Virus record (IMG/VR): IMGVR_UViG_3300032323_001529
Coordinates: 1 to 48,286 of that record
Length of the DNA: 48,286 nt
Reading direction: 5' to 3' (one strand)
DNA from: a virus
A model generated the notes under the pieces. The model saw nothing but the letters and a program-made list of their open reading frames with translations, did not search any database and was not told the origin of the DNA. The translations under genes were made by a program, and so were the position numbers. Of the stretch, positions 1 through 5,677 are shown one piece after another. Numbering within the stretch: the stretch's first letter is position 1; the number at the start of each line of letters is the position of its first letter.

Positions 1-1
1 C

Positions 2-199
2 TATGAGACCTGGAATGTTGCTCTGTGGATTGGCAATGATTATGGTTTCTACAGTGCAGCTCTGCAGTGTGATGATTATCAGGACTTCGTGAATGCCATG
101 GAGGGCTTGGTTAAAGCTACTCCTGATGGGGTATCATTCAACGATGAGAATCTGAACCACATTGAGCTGAATGATATGATCCAAGAGCTTAAGGGTTGA
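2..199 (+). CDS. Hypothetical phage protein, 5'-truncated by the window edge (DUF7249-like)
   Basis: An open frame runs in from the left edge and stops at a TGA ending at 199, so only the last 65 residues are visible. It opens with YETWNVALWI, then a tyrosine-rich stretch and an acidic C-terminal half ending in IQELKG. The YETWNVALWI motif is one I associate with small phage proteins of the DUF7249 type; that assignment is from memory and no function is known to me. The reading frame is the only long one through this stretch, and the base composition is richer in G+C than the structural genes further right. It probably belongs to a cluster of small accessory genes with the next two ORFs. Confidence 0.6.
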   Translation, partial: YETWNVALWIGNDYGFYSAALQCDDYQDFVNAMEGLVKATPDGVSFNDENLNHIELNDMIQELKG

Positions 200-224
200 T
201 TAACACTTTTTCTCTGATAGATTC

Positions 225-413
225 ATGATGATCACTAACACTGAGACCCGTCCATTCTTCGTTCAACAAGCAAAGTCTGGGAGGTGGAATGTATGGGTCT
301 TTCAGAGAGAAACTGCAGAAGGTTATAAGTATGCCGTCAAGCAAACATTGTCCAATCCTGATGATGCTTATGACTGGGGCTTAAATTACATCAACCATGT
401 CATTCGTTACTGA
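225..413 (+). CDS. Small hypothetical protein (62 aa)
   Basis: A 62-residue frame starts at tandem ATG codons (225 and 228). The protein is aromatic-rich, with GRWNVWVFQRE in the first half and a C-terminal DDAYDWGLNYI stretch, so it is a plausible compact folded domain. I do not recognise the family. It sits 25 bases after the preceding stop, in the same direction, with no obvious Shine-Dalgarno sequence, as is common in cyanophages. Its G+C content matches its left neighbour and differs from the structural genes. Confidence 0.55.
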   Translation: MMITNTETRPFFVQQAKSGRWNVWVFQRETAEGYKYAVKQTLSNPDDAYDWGLNYINHVIRY

Positions 414-450
414 TTCGTCTATTCTCACTGCACACCTAACTAACAACATC

Positions 451-696
451 ATGAGCACTATTGACATCGCAACTGCTACCAAACTCGACCTGCTGATTGC
501 TGACACTCAGGGGCAGCTGAAGTACACTGTGCTCCCCACCCGTAAGGCTCGGAAGTCTGAACTGATCATGAGCCGCACGAATGGCCCTCGGACTAACACG
601 AACCGTCGCGGTCAGGCATACAATGGGCACGCCACACATGCACAGAATGCTGTCACTGAGGGTAACGGTGCAGCATACTTCAAGACTTCTGGTTGA
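451..696 (+). CDS. Small basic hypothetical protein (81 aa)
   Basis: The frame is open from an ATG at 397, but I prefer the internal ATG at 451: the first 18 residues of the long form look unlike the rest, and the 397 start would overlap the preceding gene by 17 bases. The protein then begins MSTIDIATATKLDLLIADTQ. It has a basic middle (LPTRKARKSELIMSRTNGPR) and a Gly/Asn/His-rich tail, which suggests nucleic-acid contact or disorder. No family recognised. This is the most GC-rich coding stretch of the window, about 57% at 541-600. Overlapping frames here (436-639 minus, 581-784 plus) look like shadows created by low stop frequency. Confidence 0.5.
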   Translation: MSTIDIATATKLDLLIADTQGQLKYTVLPTRKARKSELIMSRTNGPRTNTNRRGQAYNGHATHAQNAVTEGNGAAYFKTSG

Positions 697-710
697 GGTC
701 TGGGAGCTTA

Positions 711-747
711 TGTCCCCTCTGAGGCTTATGAGTCATCGGAGGGGACA
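711..747 (+). other. Strong RNA hairpin without a T-tract
   Basis: The arms at 711-722 and 736-747 pair over 12 bp with one G-T wobble, nine of them a perfect match (TGTCCCCTC against GAGGGGACA), around a 13-base loop. It lies 15 bases after the stop codon of the preceding gene. No run of T follows, so it is not a standard intrinsic terminator. It may be a 3'-end stabiliser, a processed RNA structure or a decayed terminator. Confidence 0.6.
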
Positions 748-811
748 CGAATACAGGGGAGAACGAGCATCGGTTCTCGTGTAACTTATGGAGCGATTTG
801 AGCAGTTATGT

Positions 812-851
812 GGCGCGGGGTTTGTGTCGGCGCGGGGCGCGGTGGCCCCCG
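812..851 (+). repeat. GC-rich direct repeat (GGCGCGGGG twice) with adjoining hairpin
   Basis: GGCGCGGGG occurs at 812-820 and again at 829-837, 17 bases apart. The second copy can pair with CCCCG at 847-851 to form a short hairpin. The octamer TCGGCGCG at 827-834 recurs twice in another gap, at 2205-2226. The stretch stands out strongly from the AT-rich genome. Confidence 0.6.
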
Positions 852-972
852 TTTGAAAAAACGCTCACTACCCTAATCTATAACGACCCCAAAAAGCGCT
901 CATAAAGCTTCAATCGATTCAAAAATTTTTTTGCCGGCCATAAAACCTCCATAAGGTTCATTCACCCCCCCT

Positions 973-1014
973 TTGATAAATCGGATCTACATGTTATAAT
1001 TGTATCTTTAAATA
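973..1014 (+). promoter_or_regulatory. Sigma70-like promoter plus overlapping late-promoter-like octamer
   Basis: TTGATA at 973-978 and a perfect TATAAT at 995-1000 are separated by 16 bases, close to the bacterial sigma70 consensus. Just downstream, TTTAAATA at 1007-1014 matches the T4 late-promoter octamer TATAAATA in seven of eight positions. The first gene downstream starts at 1044. The arrangement would allow early transcription by unmodified host polymerase and late transcription by a phage sigma factor. Confidence 0.6.
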
Positions 1015-1043
1015 AAGAAATTCATATATAAAAGTTGAACCGA

Positions 1044-1202
1044 ATGGAATATATGGAACTTAAATTAGATCACTACGAAAAAGATTTACTTATGGATTGT
1101 ATCCAATATCGTTTAGATACTGATAAACTCTTAGTCATTAATGATTCATTGAGAAATGAAATTGATGATCTTCTGATGAAAATTGAAGAAGACTGTGTAT
1201 AA
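1044..1202 (+). CDS. Tiny acidic hypothetical protein (52 aa)
   Basis: ATG at 1044 opens a 52-codon frame ending in TAA at 1202. The protein is acidic and helix-prone, starting MEYMELKLDHYEKDLLMDC and ending in a Glu/Asp-rich stretch (LLMKIEEDCV). It begins 30-44 bases after the two promoter motifs, which supports it being expressed as a leading gene. Its last eight bases overlap the next small gene. I do not recognise the family; small acidic helical proteins are common among phage early genes, but that role is only inference. Confidence 0.6.
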   Translation: MEYMELKLDHYEKDLLMDCIQYRLDTDKLLVINDSLRNEIDDLLMKIEEDCV

Positions 1203-1359
1203 TATTTTTGTAGATCATGAAGTTATTGCAGAGAATGTATTGAAGTGTGATCTTCAGCATAAGATTGAAATGATTCGTGCATATTGCAATTTACTTCCAG
1301 AACATCGTTTTTCGAAGGTTACATACAAGCCCATAAATAACACAGAAACCATTGCATGA
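1195..1359 (+). CDS. Tiny hypothetical protein with GTG start (54 aa)
   Basis: A frame with GTG at 1195 overlaps the end of the previous gene by eight bases and runs to TGA at 1359. The product starts (M)YNIFVDHEVIAENVLKCD and contains a mixed helical region (QHKIEMIRAYCNLLPEHRF). The overlapping start suggests translational coupling. No ATG lies near the start in this frame; the first in-frame ATG is at 1270 and would leave only about 30 residues. Family unknown. Existence rests on the length of the open frame in AT-rich DNA and the tight gene packing. Confidence 0.45.
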   Translation: MYNIFVDHEVIAENVLKCDLQHKIEMIRAYCNLLPEHRFSKVTYKPINNTETIA

Positions 1360-1403
1360 ATTGATTTGTAGTGGTAGAATAACAACGTCGCAATTCTATT
1401 TTT

Positions 1404-2156
1404 ATGTCAAAAGGATTTACAATCAAAGCTACTGTACCTACACCAAAAAAGAATGAGGATGAGTTTGATATTAATGCTGCGAAGGAGATGATTCGCGGCA
1501 AATCAATTGTCTTCTGTCTTCCTGGTCGAGGATGTTCTTACATTTTTCTAAAGAATTTTGTTCAATTGTGTTTTGATCTTGTCCAGAATGGTGCAAGTAT
1601 TCAAATCTCACAGGATTATTCTTCCATGGTTAACTTTGCACGTTGCAAGGTTCTTGGAGCAAATGTTCTCCGTGGTCCTAAACAGATTCCTTGGGATGGT
1701 AAACTGAAGTATGATTACCAACTCTGGATTGATAATGATATTGTTTTCGATACTGAGAAGTTCTATCGTCTCGTTGCAATGGATAAGGACATTGCAGCTG
1801 GTTGGTATATGACCGAAGATGGTCATACGACTTCCGTTGCTCACTGGCTTGAGGAAGATGACTTTAAGAACAATGGCGGAGTTATGAACCATGAGACTGG
1901 TGAAACGATGAAGAAGCGTCGTAAACCCTTTACGGTTGACTATACTGGTTTCGGTTGGGTGTTGATTAAGAACGGAGTCTTTGAGTCTCTTGAGTATCCT
2001 TGGTTTGCTCCAAAGATGCAAGTGTTTGACTCTGGAGAAGTTCAAGATATGTGTGGAGAAGACGTATCGTTCTGTCTTGACGCAATTAAAGCGGGCTTTG
2101 AGATTTGGTGTGATCCTAAGATTCGTGTGGGACACGAAAAGACTCGTATTATCTGA
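1404..2156 (+). CDS. GT-A fold glycosyltransferase-like protein
   Basis: This 250-residue protein looks like a GT-A (family 2-like) nucleotide-sugar glycosyltransferase. A DND motif at residues 110-112, in the context QLWIDNDIVF, matches the metal/nucleotide-binding DxD. GEDVSFC around residues 218-224 matches the acidic catalytic region, and GHEK near residue 244 supplies the usual C-terminal histidine. It would transfer a sugar to an unknown acceptor in the infected cell, perhaps modified phage DNA bases, a virion protein or host surface material; the sequence does not say which. Similar proteins are frequent in cyanophages. An AT-rich hairpin (1375-1398) and a T-run lie directly before the ATG and no Shine-Dalgarno is visible. 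A strong terminator follows, so it may be the last gene of its transcript. Confidence 0.65.
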   Translation: MSKGFTIKATVPTPKKNEDEFDINAAKEMIRGKSIVFCLPGRGCSYIFLKNFVQLCFDLVQNGASIQISQDYSSMVNFARCKVLGANVLRGPKQIPWDGKLKYDYQLWIDNDIVFDTEKFYRLVAMDKDIAAGWYMTEDGHTTSVAHWLEEDDFKNNGGVMNHETGETMKKRRKPFTVDYTGFGWVLIKNGVFESLEYPWFAPKMQVFDSGEVQDMCGEDVSFCLDAIKAGFEIWCDPKIRVGHEKTRII

Positions 2157-2160
2157 TAAC

Positions 2161-2192
2161 CTGGGGATTCTTTGAGATCCCCAGAATTTTTT
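2161..2192 (+). terminator. Intrinsic terminator after the glycosyltransferase-like gene
   Basis: A perfect 8-bp stem (CTGGGGAT at 2161-2168 with ATCCCCAG at 2177-2184) closes an 8-base loop. It is followed by AA and six T residues (2187-2192), five bases past the stop codon at 2156. This is a textbook rho-independent terminator. Confidence 0.9.
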
Positions 2193-2204
2193 AAAGTTTT
2201 ATGT

Positions 2205-2227
2205 TCGGCGCGTTTAAATCGGCGCGT
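2205..2227 (+). repeat. Direct repeat TCGGCGCGT x2 flanking TTTAAA
   Basis: TCGGCGCGT occurs at 2205-2213 and 2219-2227, 14 bases apart, with an A+T spacer containing TTTAAA. It lies between a terminator and the ribosome-binding site (GAGGT, 2241-2245) of the next gene, where a promoter would be expected. The same octamer core appears at 827-834. It could be a protein-binding site; nothing in the sequence identifies the protein. Confidence 0.5.
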
Positions 2228-2251
2228 CAAAATCAATTGTGAGGTATTAAA

Positions 2252-2395
2252 ATGGCTGTAAAAAAATCATCTGGTGCAAAAACTGTAATTGAATCCACTC
2301 CTAAGAAAACTCTTCAAGGTCTTGGAAAACACACCAAATATGCTGCAACGAGTCGTAACAAAGCTCGTAAACCTTATCGAGGTCAAGGTAAATAA
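2252..2395 (+). CDS. Small basic protein (47 aa), conserved-looking
   Basis: ATG at 2252 follows a clear Shine-Dalgarno (GAGGT, 2241-2245) with a six-base spacer, and the frame ends at TAA 2393-2395. The 47-residue product is strongly basic and Ser/Thr/Gly-rich: MAVKKSSGAKTV at the start and RNKARKPYRGQGK at the end, with almost no acidic residues. It is likely disordered and nucleic-acid binding. I recall similar lysine-rich small ORFs near gp25 in T4-like cyanophages but know no function. It is the first gene of the run leading into the baseplate block. Confidence 0.7.
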   Translation: MAVKKSSGAKTVIESTPKKTLQGLGKHTKYAATSRNKARKPYRGQGK

Positions 2396-2410
2396 TCCGA
2401 AAGGAAAAAG

Positions 2411-2428
2411 TCTAAATAATTTTAAATA
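2411..2428 (+). promoter_or_regulatory. Two late-promoter-like octamers
   Basis: TCTAAATA (2411-2418) and TTTAAATA (2421-2428) each match the T4 late octamer TATAAATA at seven of eight positions. The downstream ATG is at 2443, so a transcript from the second motif would have a leader of only about ten bases. AT-rich DNA makes chance matches possible. Confidence 0.4.
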
Positions 2429-2442
2429 AAATTTATACAAAA

Positions 2443-2601
2443 ATGACCGAAGAACAAACACCAAAAGTGGGGCCAACTGCAGCGGATTCTCCAGAACAAC
2501 CCCCAGAAGAAGCAAAAGTTTTTGGATATGATGTTGCATCCAATGCAAGAACAGTTGCTCCACCAAAACCAAATCCTATGTCTCCCCTAGCAGCAGGATA
2601 A
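2443..2601 (+). CDS. Small proline-rich acidic protein (52 aa)
   Basis: A 52-residue frame runs from ATG 2443 to TAA 2601. The product is Pro/Glu/Ala-rich (TEEQTPKVGPTAADSPEQPP at the start, APPKPNPMSPLAAG at the end) and almost certainly disordered. Its stop is one base before the ATG of the next gene (2603), implying co-transcription and coupled translation. No Shine-Dalgarno is visible. Family unknown. Its composition is the opposite of the basic protein encoded just upstream, so the two could interact, but this is speculation. Confidence 0.6.
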   Translation: MTEEQTPKVGPTAADSPEQPPEEAKVFGYDVASNARTVAPPKPNPMSPLAAG

Positions 2602-2602
2602 T

Positions 2603-3070
2603 ATGACCGATAAAGAAGCATACATTCATGAATGGATACATGAAGTATCTAAACAACGACCAGAATTGGGTGGATTTGCGGTTTGCCCCTATGCTTCTTC
2701 ATCAAAAACTTTAATTGTAGAGACTCCGATCGATGACATTACACCCGAGTCGGGGTATGATGTCATCATTTTTATTGTTGAAGATTTTTGGAGACCCGAT
2801 CAGATTAAAAAATGGGTCCAATTTTACAATGAAAAATTCTCTTATTATAAGTTTTTTGAAGATTTATACACAAATCCCACATTTATTAATGGAGTCCAAA
2901 CTAATAATAAAAAATTTAATCTAATTTTATGTCAATCCAAGAGGAAACTGAGTTCAGTTCGTAAAAAATTGTCCGAAACTGAATACTATAGTTTTTGGTC
3001 AAAGGAATATTTGGAACAAATTCTTGGAGAAGACTTAGAAATTGTAAAAGATACAGACATTTCGGGATAG
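2603..3070 (+). CDS. Conserved hypothetical protein, weakly DUF1415-like (155 aa)
   Basis: The 155-residue protein begins with a helix (EAYIHEWIHEVSKQRPE) leading to GGFAVCPYA, which weakly recalls the CPFA signature of the DUF1415 family. A beta-rich centre (YDVIIFIVEDFW) and a basic helical C-terminal half follow, and it ends with an acidic tail. No catalytic residues can be assigned. It starts one base after the preceding stop. In T4 the recombination mediator uvsY lies next to gene 25, but this sequence does not resemble UvsY as I remember it, so I do not transfer that name. Confidence 0.6.
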   Translation: MTDKEAYIHEWIHEVSKQRPELGGFAVCPYASSSKTLIVETPIDDITPESGYDVIIFIVEDFWRPDQIKKWVQFYNEKFSYYKFFEDLYTNPTFINGVQTNNKKFNLILCQSKRKLSSVRKKLSETEYYSFWSKEYLEQILGEDLEIVKDTDISG

Positions 3071-3087
3071 CAACCCCGTAAAAAGTT

Positions 3088-3106
3088 CTGATTTTTTAAT
3101 CAGGAG
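3088..3106 (+). promoter_or_regulatory. Ribosome-binding site partly inside a small hairpin
   Basis: CTGATT (3088-3093) pairs with AATCAG (3098-3103) around a TTTT loop. The 3' arm shares its last AG with the Shine-Dalgarno AGGAG (3102-3106), which sits five bases before the ATG at 3112. The hairpin could modulate access of the ribosome to this strong site. Confidence 0.45.
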
Positions 3107-3111
3107 CTAAA

Positions 3112-3369
3112 ATGTCAAATTTACCAGTCGATAGAGACAAAAATTACATGAGAGAGATGTGGGGAACCACAAAACTAATTACTGACTACGATTCTGTACC
3201 TCAAAATTCAAAAAATAACGAAAAAAAAGTTATTTCAGAAGTAATGTACGATAAAGCACCAAAACATGACTTATTGAAACAAACAGATCTTCATGAAAAA
3301 ATTCGTAATGATGAAGATTATGATGATTGGGAGTATGGGACAGAGCCAATTTACGGAAAAAAGTGGTAA
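3112..3369 (+). CDS. Small charged hypothetical protein (85 aa)
   Basis: The start at 3112 is fixed by an AGGAG Shine-Dalgarno five bases upstream. The 85-residue product is highly charged: a Lys/Asn-rich middle (NSKNNEKKVISE) and an acidic aromatic C-terminus (RNDEDYDDWEYGTEPIYGKKW). No membrane segment or known motif is visible. It lies immediately upstream of gp25 and is separated from it by 37 bases holding a late-promoter-like octamer, so it may be the last gene of the upstream unit. Function unknown; its place beside the baseplate genes only hints at a role in assembly. Confidence 0.6.
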   Translation: MSNLPVDRDKNYMREMWGTTKLITDYDSVPQNSKNNEKKVISEVMYDKAPKHDLLKQTDLHEKIRNDEDYDDWEYGTEPIYGKKW

Positions 3370-3386
3370 AAAGGTATTATACATAT

Positions 3387-3394
3387 AATAAATA
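3387..3394 (+). promoter_or_regulatory. Late-promoter-like octamer before gp25
   Basis: AATAAATA matches TATAAATA at seven of eight positions and lies 16 bases before the gp25 ATG. It sits inside an imperfect inverted repeat (GGTATT 3373-3378, AATACC 3391-3396), which resembles the promoter-in-hairpin arrangement upstream of gp13 but lacks a T-tract. Confidence 0.5.
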
Positions 3395-3409
3395 CCCTTA
3401 GTTTGAGTG

Positions 3410-3808
3410 ATGACTAGGATTTCTCGCAAATTTAAAGATATTAGTCTCTCATTTGCGAGAAATCCTGTGACTAATGACATTCTTTCAATCACAAATGAAG
3501 ATGCCATTAAAAAATCTGTTATAAATTTGGTTAGAACAAGACTGGGCGAACGATTTTATAACTACATTCTTGGAACAGAGATTGAAAATTCTGTATTTGA
3601 ATTGCAATCTCCAACTATTGCATATTCTTTGCAACTTGAAATTGAAACACTCCTTAAAAATTTTGAACCTAGAATTAAAAAAAGTTCTGTGGTTGTCTCA
3701 TATCCAGAAGATTCTAATGATTTGAATGTAAGAATATCCTATGATATTGTTGGTTTGTCGGTTCCTTCTCAAATTATAGAATTTATTTTACAACCAACTA
3801 GAGTCTAA
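3410..3808 (+). CDS. gp25: gp25-like baseplate wedge subunit
   Basis: This 132-residue protein is about the size of T4 gp25. It shows the GPW/gp25 family pattern: a basic N-terminus (TRISRKFKDISLSF), NPVTNDILSITNEDAIKKS, and RTRLGERFYNYILGT, the conserved arginine-rich stretch that precedes the lysozyme-like fold. It is a component of the baseplate wedge that helps join wedge and sheath. The frame can also start at a GTG at 3407; I chose the adjacent ATG at 3410. Its stop overlaps the gp6 start by one base (TAATG), so the two are translationally coupled. The neighbours gp6 and gp8 confirm the assignment. Confidence 0.93.
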   Translation: MTRISRKFKDISLSFARNPVTNDILSITNEDAIKKSVINLVRTRLGERFYNYILGTEIENSVFELQSPTIAYSLQLEIETLLKNFEPRIKKSSVVVSYPEDSNDLNVRISYDIVGLSVPSQIIEFILQPTRV

Positions 3809-5676
3809 TGTCCTTCAATCAATTTACAAACTTAGATTTCCAAGACCTAAGAACACAAATCAAAGATTATTTAAGATCAAACAGTGATTTTACTGATTTT
3901 GATTTTGAAGGATCGAACTTTTCGACTTTAATAGATTTACTTGCTTATAACAGTTATATTACCGCCTTTAACACCAACATGGCGGTCAATGAAGTATTTC
4001 TTGATAGCGCTACTCTTAGAGAAAACGTAGTTTCTCTTGCAAGAAATATTGGATATGTCCCAAGATCTAGAAGGTCTTCTAAAGCTAAAATTAATTTTAC
4101 TGTAGATATGAGTCAAACCGACTCAAGAACAGTTAAAATTGTTGCAGGTCAAGTTGCTTTAGGGGCCGTAAGAGATGGAAATTATATTTTTTCAATTCCA
4201 GATGATATTACATCACCTGTTGATAATAATGGTATTGTAACCTTCAATAATGTAGAGATATATGAAGGTGTTTACTTAACAAGTACATTTGTTGTAGATG
4301 ATTCGCAACCAAATCAACGATTTATTTTACCAAACGCTAATATAGATACAACAACAATTAGAGTTACTTCCAGAAATCAAGTATCTGAGGTTTATACCTC
4401 ATATTCTAATATTTTAAATATTGATGGAAATTCGAGAATTTTCCTGATCCAGGAAATAGAAGATCAAAAATATGAAATTATATTCGGAGATAATATTGTT
4501 GGCAAAAAACCAACCAATGGAAGTGTAATTAATGTTACGTATATTGTAACAAATGGAAGACTTGGAAATGGTTCTTCTAATTTTACTTTTTCTGGAATTT
4601 TAAAAGATAATAATTTGCAGAATGTTACTAGTGGAATCTCTTTAATTAATACTTTAAGTGCTTCGGAAAATGGAGATGACATAGAGTCTATTGATAAGAT
4701 AAAATATCTTGCTCCTCGTGTATACGCTTCTCAGTATCGTGCAGTGACCGCCAATGATTATAAGGGTTTGATTCCATTCATTTATCCAAATGTAGATTCA
4801 GTTACATCTTATGGTGGTGAAGAATTAGATCCCCCTGAATATGGAAAAGTTTTTATTTCTATAAAACCTAGAAATGGAAATTTCTTATCGCAAATTACAA
4901 AACAAGATATATTAAGAACATTAAAACAATATTCTATTGCTGGAATTCAACCAGAAATTATTGATCTATCATATCTTTATGTTGAGTTAGATACTACAAT
5001 TTATTACAATGTAAATAGGTCAACTAATCCTGAATTGGTAAGAACTAAAGTTTTAAATTCATTGATATCTTACTCATCCTCATCCGATGTTAATAGTTTT
5101 GGTGGAAGATTTAAATTTAGTAAGGTTAATGCCCTTATAGATGATACTGATCAGTCAATTACTTCAAACATTACTAAAGTCAGGATGAGAAGAGATTTAA
5201 TTCCTGAGTTAAATAGTAATGCAACATATGAATTATGTTTTGGTAATCAAATACATATCAAAAAGAATGGTTATTCCGTAAAATCTACAGGATTTTTTAT
5301 CAATGGTGTAAGTGATGTTGTTTATATGGCTGATACGCAATTAGATTCCAATTTGGGTAAAATATTTTTCTTTAAATTGGAAAATAATGAACCTGTTATC
5401 GTCAAAAATAACGCTGGAACTATAAATTATAAAAGTGGAGAAGTTCTTTTAGATGTTGTAAAGATTACTGGATCTTCTTTGAATAATGGATTGGTGGAGG
5501 TTCAAGCTATTCCAGAGTCCAATGATATTATTGGATTAAAAGATCTTTATTTACAAGTAGACGTTCAAAATTCTACGGTAAATATAATTGAAGATATTAT
5601 TACTTCTGGTGAAAATATTTCTGCAACATTATTTACCCCAACTTCAAGTTATTTAAACGGAAAATATACAAGATAA
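3808..5676 (+). CDS. gp6: gp6-like baseplate wedge subunit
   Basis: The 622-residue protein is close in length to T4 gp6 (about 660). The N-terminal part (FQDLRTQIKDYLR, then LLAYNSYITAFNTNMAVNE) and the following VSLARNIGYVPRSRRSSKA are typical of the gp6/Baseplate_J-like family. YLAPRVYASQYRAVTANDY around residues 300-318 is the other hallmark, where the chain enters the core after a beta-rich insert. gp6 dimers link neighbouring wedges into the baseplate inner ring. It is one base out from gp25 and two bases before the giant gp7-like gene, as expected for coupled assembly partners. Confidence 0.93.
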   Translation: MSFNQFTNLDFQDLRTQIKDYLRSNSDFTDFDFEGSNFSTLIDLLAYNSYITAFNTNMAVNEVFLDSATLRENVVSLARNIGYVPRSRRSSKAKINFTVDMSQTDSRTVKIVAGQVALGAVRDGNYIFSIPDDITSPVDNNGIVTFNNVEIYEGVYLTSTFVVDDSQPNQRFILPNANIDTTTIRVTSRNQVSEVYTSYSNILNIDGNSRIFLIQEIEDQKYEIIFGDNIVGKKPTNGSVINVTYIVTNGRLGNGSSNFTFSGILKDNNLQNVTSGISLINTLSASENGDDIESIDKIKYLAPRVYASQYRAVTANDYKGLIPFIYPNVDSVTSYGGEELDPPEYGKVFISIKPRNGNFLSQITKQDILRTLKQYSIAGIQPEIIDLSYLYVELDTTIYYNVNRSTNPELVRTKVLNSLISYSSSSDVNSFGGRFKFSKVNALIDDTDQSITSNITKVRMRRDLIPELNSNATYELCFGNQIHIKKNGYSVKSTGFFINGVSDVVYMADTQLDSNLGKIFFFKLENNEPVIVKNNAGTINYKSGEVLLDVVKITGSSLNNGLVEVQAIPESNDIIGLKDLYLQVDVQNSTVNIIEDIITSGENISATLFTPTSSYLNGKYTR

Positions 5677-5677
5677 C

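Larger units (their letters stand above)
697..1043 (+). other. Non-coding gap of about 350 bases with hairpins, a GC-rich repeat and a promoter
   Basis: No convincing gene fills this gap. In order it holds a 12-bp hairpin (711-747), a second smaller hairpin with GAGAAC/GTTCTC arms (759-764 with 773-778), a GC-rich direct repeat (812-851), a weak AACCT/AGGTT hairpin (944-958), and a promoter region (973-1014). Composition flips from very GC-rich (36 of 60 bases at 781-840) to AT-rich by about 900. This marks the border between the left accessory genes and the rest of the window. Confidence 0.6.

Noticed and set aside
436-784. Overlapping frames on both strands (436-639 minus, 581-784 plus)
   Set aside because: They overlap a better-supported gene and the hairpin region, and their protein sequences look like shadow translations.
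788-856. 22-codon ORF (MERFEQLCGAGFVSARG...) through the GC-rich repeat
   Set aside because: GC-rich DNA has few stops, so such a short frame is expected by chance; no ribosome-binding site or family support.
1368-1400. tRNA-like stretch (GTGGTAGAATAACA followed by an anticodon-like loop) before the glycosyltransferase-like gene
   Set aside because: It resembles a D-arm plus anticodon arm, but no T-arm consensus and no acceptor stem can be found on either side, and the coding start follows directly.
2603-3070. UvsY recombination mediator, expected beside gene 25 by T4 synteny
   Set aside because: The sequence lacks the charged helical pattern I recall for UvsY and instead has GGFAVCPYA and an aromatic beta-rich centre.
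3407-3409. GTG as the gp25 start
   Set aside because: The adjacent ATG at 3410 is the more usual start and gives a length of 132 residues, like T4 gp25; the GTG adds only one residue.
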